A program made the position numbers and the translations under genes. Of a stretch of DNA of 40,886 nucleotides, positions 37,988-40,886 are shown in pieces (positions within the stretch are counted from its first letter, which is position 1; every line of letters starts with the position of its first letter). Origin of the DNA: Algoriphagus sp. (lineage in GTDB: Bacteria; Bacteroidota; Bacteroidia; Cytophagales; Cyclobacteriaceae); the NCBI RefSeq assembly GCF_024642405.1, contig NZ_JAHEBC010000005.1:1-40886 (forward strand). The letters run 5' to 3'. A model generated the notes under the pieces. It was not told the origin of the DNA. It saw nothing but the letters and a program-made list of their open reading frames with translations, and made no database searches.

Positions 37988-38009
37988 GAGGTTTATATAT
38001 TCGCGAAAT

Positions 38010-39356
38010 TTATAACAACTCATTAGCCAGATTCGCTAATTCAGATCGCTCTCCTTTTTCAAGCTTAATGTGAGCATAGAGCGGATGATCTTTTACCCGG
38101 TCAATTAGATAGGAAAGACCATTTGATTGTGAATCCAAATATGGCGTATCTATTTGAAACACGTCTCCTGTAAATACAATCTTCGTATTTTCTCCAGCTC
38201 TAGAAATAATTGTTTTGATTTCGTGTGGAGTCAAATTTTGAGCCTCATCAACTATGAAGAAAATGTTTGACAAAGATCGACCACGGATATATGCAAGAGG
38301 CTGAATCACCAACTTTTCCTGATTTACTAGTTCCGTAATCTTTTGAAATTCCTTATCCGTGTCTTTGTATTGATTCTGAATAAATTTCAGGTTGTCCCAA
38401 AGAGGTTCCATGTAGGGGTTCAACTTTGACTTAATATCCCCAGGTAAATACCCTATATCTTTATTACTAAGAGGGACGATAGGTCTCGCTAGAAAAATCT
38501 GCTTATAATCTCTTCTCTGTTCCAACGCACCAGCCAGAGCCAATAATGTCTTACCTGTTCCTGCCACTCCCTGAATGGAAACCAATCGAATTCTAGGATT
38601 TGTAATAGCATCCAAGGCAAAGGTTTGCTCGGCATTTTTAGGCTTAATATTATAGGCTAGTTTTTTGTCTACCCTTTCCAGAATATTTTCTTCAGGATTG
38701 AAATATGCTAAAACAGAATTCTTATCGCTTTTTAGAATATAATAAGCATTTGCTTTTCGCTTTCTAGTTCCTAAAACAGTTTTGGCCTCTATATATCCTA
38801 TTTCATAAAGCTTATTGATCGCTTCTGGATCCACATCTTCAAGTACGTATTTACCGGTATTTTCAAGCTCAGTAATATTCTTGATTTTGCCGGTTTCATA
38901 ATCCTCTGCTAAAAGTTCGAGCGATTTAGCCTTTAGTCGAAGGTTTATATCTTTACTTACAAGAATAACCTTTCGGTTTTTCTCATGCTGTTTTAGATAC
39001 AATGCAGCATTTAAGATTTTATGGTCATTCTTTTCTTCCCCGAAAATTTCGTTTGCATTGATCTGATTTTCTGGATTCATCAGAACTCTAAAGCTTCCCT
39101 TAGTTTTTCCATTTAGAGGAGTCCAATTATGAATCATTTGATCCTTAGATAATTTATCCAAAAGCCGAATAAACTCTCTAGCCTCAAAATTCTTAGTATC
39201 ATTGCCTTTCTTGAACTGATCCAGTTCCTCCAATACTGTGATCGGAATGACCACATCGTGTTCGGCAAAATTCATTATGGAGTTATGTGCGTAAAGGATT
39301 ACTGAAGTATCCAACACAAAGATTTTCCGATCTTTATCGGCTTTTGCTCTTGGCAT
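38010..39356 (-). CDS. PIN domain-PhoH family ATPase
   Basis: N-terminal PIN KIFVLDTSVILYAHNSI; ATPase GVAGTGKTLLALAGALEQ, RPIVPLSNKDIGYLPGDIKSKLNPYMEPLWDNL, FIVDEAQNLTPHEIKTIISRAGENTKIVFTGD. Confidence 0.95.
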   Translation of the reverse strand: MPRAKADKDRKIFVLDTSVILYAHNSIMNFAEHDVVIPITVLEELDQFKKGNDTKNFEAREFIRLLDKLSKDQMIHNWTPLNGKTKGSFRVLMNPENQINANEIFGEEKNDHKILNAALYLKQHEKNRKVILVSKDINLRLKAKSLELLAEDYETGKIKNITELENTGKYVLEDVDPEAINKLYEIGYIEAKTVLGTRKRKANAYYILKSDKNSVLAYFNPEENILERVDKKLAYNIKPKNAEQTFALDAITNPRIRLVSIQGVAGTGKTLLALAGALEQRRDYKQIFLARPIVPLSNKDIGYLPGDIKSKLNPYMEPLWDNLKFIQNQYKDTDKEFQKITELVNQEKLVIQPLAYIRGRSLSNIFFIVDEAQNLTPHEIKTIISRAGENTKIVFTGDVFQIDTPYLDSQSNGLSYLIDRVKDHPLYAHIKLEKGERSELANLANELL

Positions 39357-39490
39357 GTGTATGGTAGGTTGTAATGGTACTGAGTAGGTTTAATTTAGAT
39401 AAATAATGTCTGTATTCTTTCCATTTTTACAATTAATTATTCTTAAAAAAAATTAAAAAAAGCCTATTTATTTGACTATCAACCCAATAA

Positions 39491-39522
39491 AAAAGGGCCA
39501 ATAACTATTTAATCGCCCTTTT
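39491..39522 (-). terminator. Terminator candidate downstream of the SNF2 helicase gene
   Basis: AAAAGGGC (39491-39498) / GCCCTTTT (39515-39522), 16-nt loop, T-rich on minus strand. Confidence 0.6.
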
Positions 39523-39541
39523 CAACTCAGATTTCAGAATT

Positions 39542-40886
39542 TTAATTTAACAATGCCGCTATATCATCCTGATCAAGACTTTTCATAAAGCTTTCCTCTG
39601 TGCTAATCAATTCTCCTGCTAATGCAAGTTTCCTATTTTGGAGTGCCATGATCTTCTCTTCTACAGAATTTCTACTGATAAATTTATAGATAATCACCTT
39701 ATTCTCTTGGCCTATTCTATGTGCTCGATCTATCGCTTGAGCCTCTACAGCTGGGTTCCACCAAGGATCTAAAAGAAACACATATTCTGCTTTGGTTAAA
39801 TTCAATCCTACTCCACCTGCTTTTAAGGAAATAAGGAATACTTTGATTTCTTCTTTTTCTTGAAAGGCTTCTACTTGGCCCTGACGATCTTTTGTAGACC
39901 CATCTAAGTATGAAAACGGGATTTTTTCTTTGATTAAATACTCTTTAACAATTGCCAGATGTCTAACAAATTGACTGAAAACAAGTACTTTATGACCCTC
40001 CGAAATTGTAGATTGAAGCATATATGTGATATCTTCCAACTTACCTGATTCCCCCTCGTAATTATCTCTTACCAATTTAGGATGATTCGCAATTTGTCTA
40101 AGTTGAGTTAGACCTCTGAGTAAGGTAAATTGTTGAGAATTTCTTCCGGTGGCTTTGATATCGGAAATTATTTTTTCTCTATAATAATTCTTTACTTCTT
40201 CATAGACTTTTTCTTGCTCTGAAGTCATAGCGGAATATTTCACATTTGTGATTTTTTCAGGCAGGTCAGTCGCTACTTGAGATTTAAGCCTTCTCATAAT
40301 AAAAGGTTTGATCATCGAATGAAGCTTGGTCGCCTTATTCCGATCATTTTGTTTCTCAATAGGCAACAGAAACTGTTTTTTAAATGAGTTTTGTGTTCCT
40401 AATAATCCAGGGTTTACAAAGTTCATCTGAGACCAAAGATCCATTGTGCCATTTTCTACAGGAGTACCGGTAAGGATCAATCGCTGCTTACTTTTCAATT
40501 GATTCACCGCAGCAGCAATATTACTACTTGGATTTTTGATCGCTTGAGACTCATCTAATATTACATAGTTGAAAAAGAAGCTTTTTAGTATTTCAATATC
40601 CAATCTTATAATTCCATAAGAAGTCAGGACTAAATCATAATCACTAAATCTCCAAGGATCTTTTATTCGGTTGGTTCCAGTATATACTAAAATCTTCAAA
40701 TCAGGTGTAAACTTTTTTGCTTCCAACTCCCAATTGTAAATCAATGAAGTTGGCATTACCAATAGAGAAGTTTGTCCTTTATTGACTTCAGCTTCGTGGG
40801 CCAAGAGCGCTAAAGTTTGGACAGTTTTACCCAATCCCATATCATCTGCGAGACATCCTCCAAACTTAAATTCGTTTAAAAATCGA
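39542..40886 (-). CDS. SNF2/DEAD-box-related helicase C-terminal portion (partial, runs off window)
   Basis: The reading frame extends past the ORF-track Met: RFLNEFKFGGCLADDMGLGKTVQTLALLAHE; DESQAIKNP, LTGTPVENG, LIGLHRIGQ-type motif QAIDRAHRIGQENKVIIYKFI. Confidence 0.95.
   Translation of the reverse strand, partial: RFLNEFKFGGCLADDMGLGKTVQTLALLAHEAEVNKGQTSLLVMPTSLIYNWELEAKKFTPDLKILVYTGTNRIKDPWRFSDYDLVLTSYGIIRLDIEILKSFFFNYVILDESQAIKNPSSNIAAAVNQLKSKQRLILTGTPVENGTMDLWSQMNFVNPGLLGTQNSFKKQFLLPIEKQNDRNKATKLHSMIKPFIMRRLKSQVATDLPEKITNVKYSAMTSEQEKVYEEVKNYYREKIISDIKATGRNSQQFTLLRGLTQLRQIANHPKLVRDNYEGESGKLEDITYMLQSTISEGHKVLVFSQFVRHLAIVKEYLIKEKIPFSYLDGSTKDRQGQVEAFQEKEEIKVFLISLKAGGVGLNLTKAEYVFLLDPWWNPAVEAQAIDRAHRIGQENKVIIYKFISRNSVEEKIMALQNRKLALAGELISTEESFMKSLDQDDIAALLN

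Noticed and set aside
1-40886. CRISPR arrays, IS elements, tRNA/rRNA genes, toxin-antitoxin or defence islands
   Set aside because: None detected by reading: no regular direct repeats, transposase-like ORFs or cloverleaf-like sequences. A tRNAscan/Rfam run would be needed to exclude small RNAs.

Overview
The window is a chromosomal segment of a Bacteroidota genome. This is inferred from SusC/SusD, DUF4270, a T9SS sorting domain, TAnnTTTG-type promoters and low GC; a Cytophagales/Algoriphagus-like origin is only a guess. The left arm (about 1-10.8 kb, minus strand) is a SusC/SusD nutrient-uptake operon. It continues into a giant FG-GAP/ASPIC-UnbV lipoprotein, a cysteine-depleted SUMF1-fold protein, a Tat-exported Gfo/Idh/MocA oxidoreductase and the start of a second Tat-type protein cut by the window edge. 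The middle holds a mono-heme Tll0287-like lipoprotein, a T9SS-sorted YCF48/Asp-box propeller protein, prfA, a Kazal-type inhibitor lipoprotein, glmS, a DUF4270 lipoprotein, a half-length GlgA-like protein, panC-panD, a flippase-like membrane protein, a zinc metallopeptidase, an acyl-CoA dehydrogenase, an AraC regulator, a GGGP/HepGP synthase (PcrB-like) operon and a YkgJ protein. The right arm holds a LOG-family protein, a lytic transglycosylase, a Tat-lipoprotein M24 peptidase, uvrA, a LytS/LytTR signalling cluster, PIN-PhoH and a partial SNF2 helicase. I found no rRNA, tRNA, CRISPR array, IS element or prophage. No wholly new defence-type system is evident. The best second-look items are the Kazal lipoprotein with an ovomucoid-like reactive loop, the susCD accessory cassette with an intercistronic hairpin, a 27-bp palindrome abutting a start codon, a terminator embedded in a convergent coding sequence, the half-GlgA and the exported M24 peptidase.
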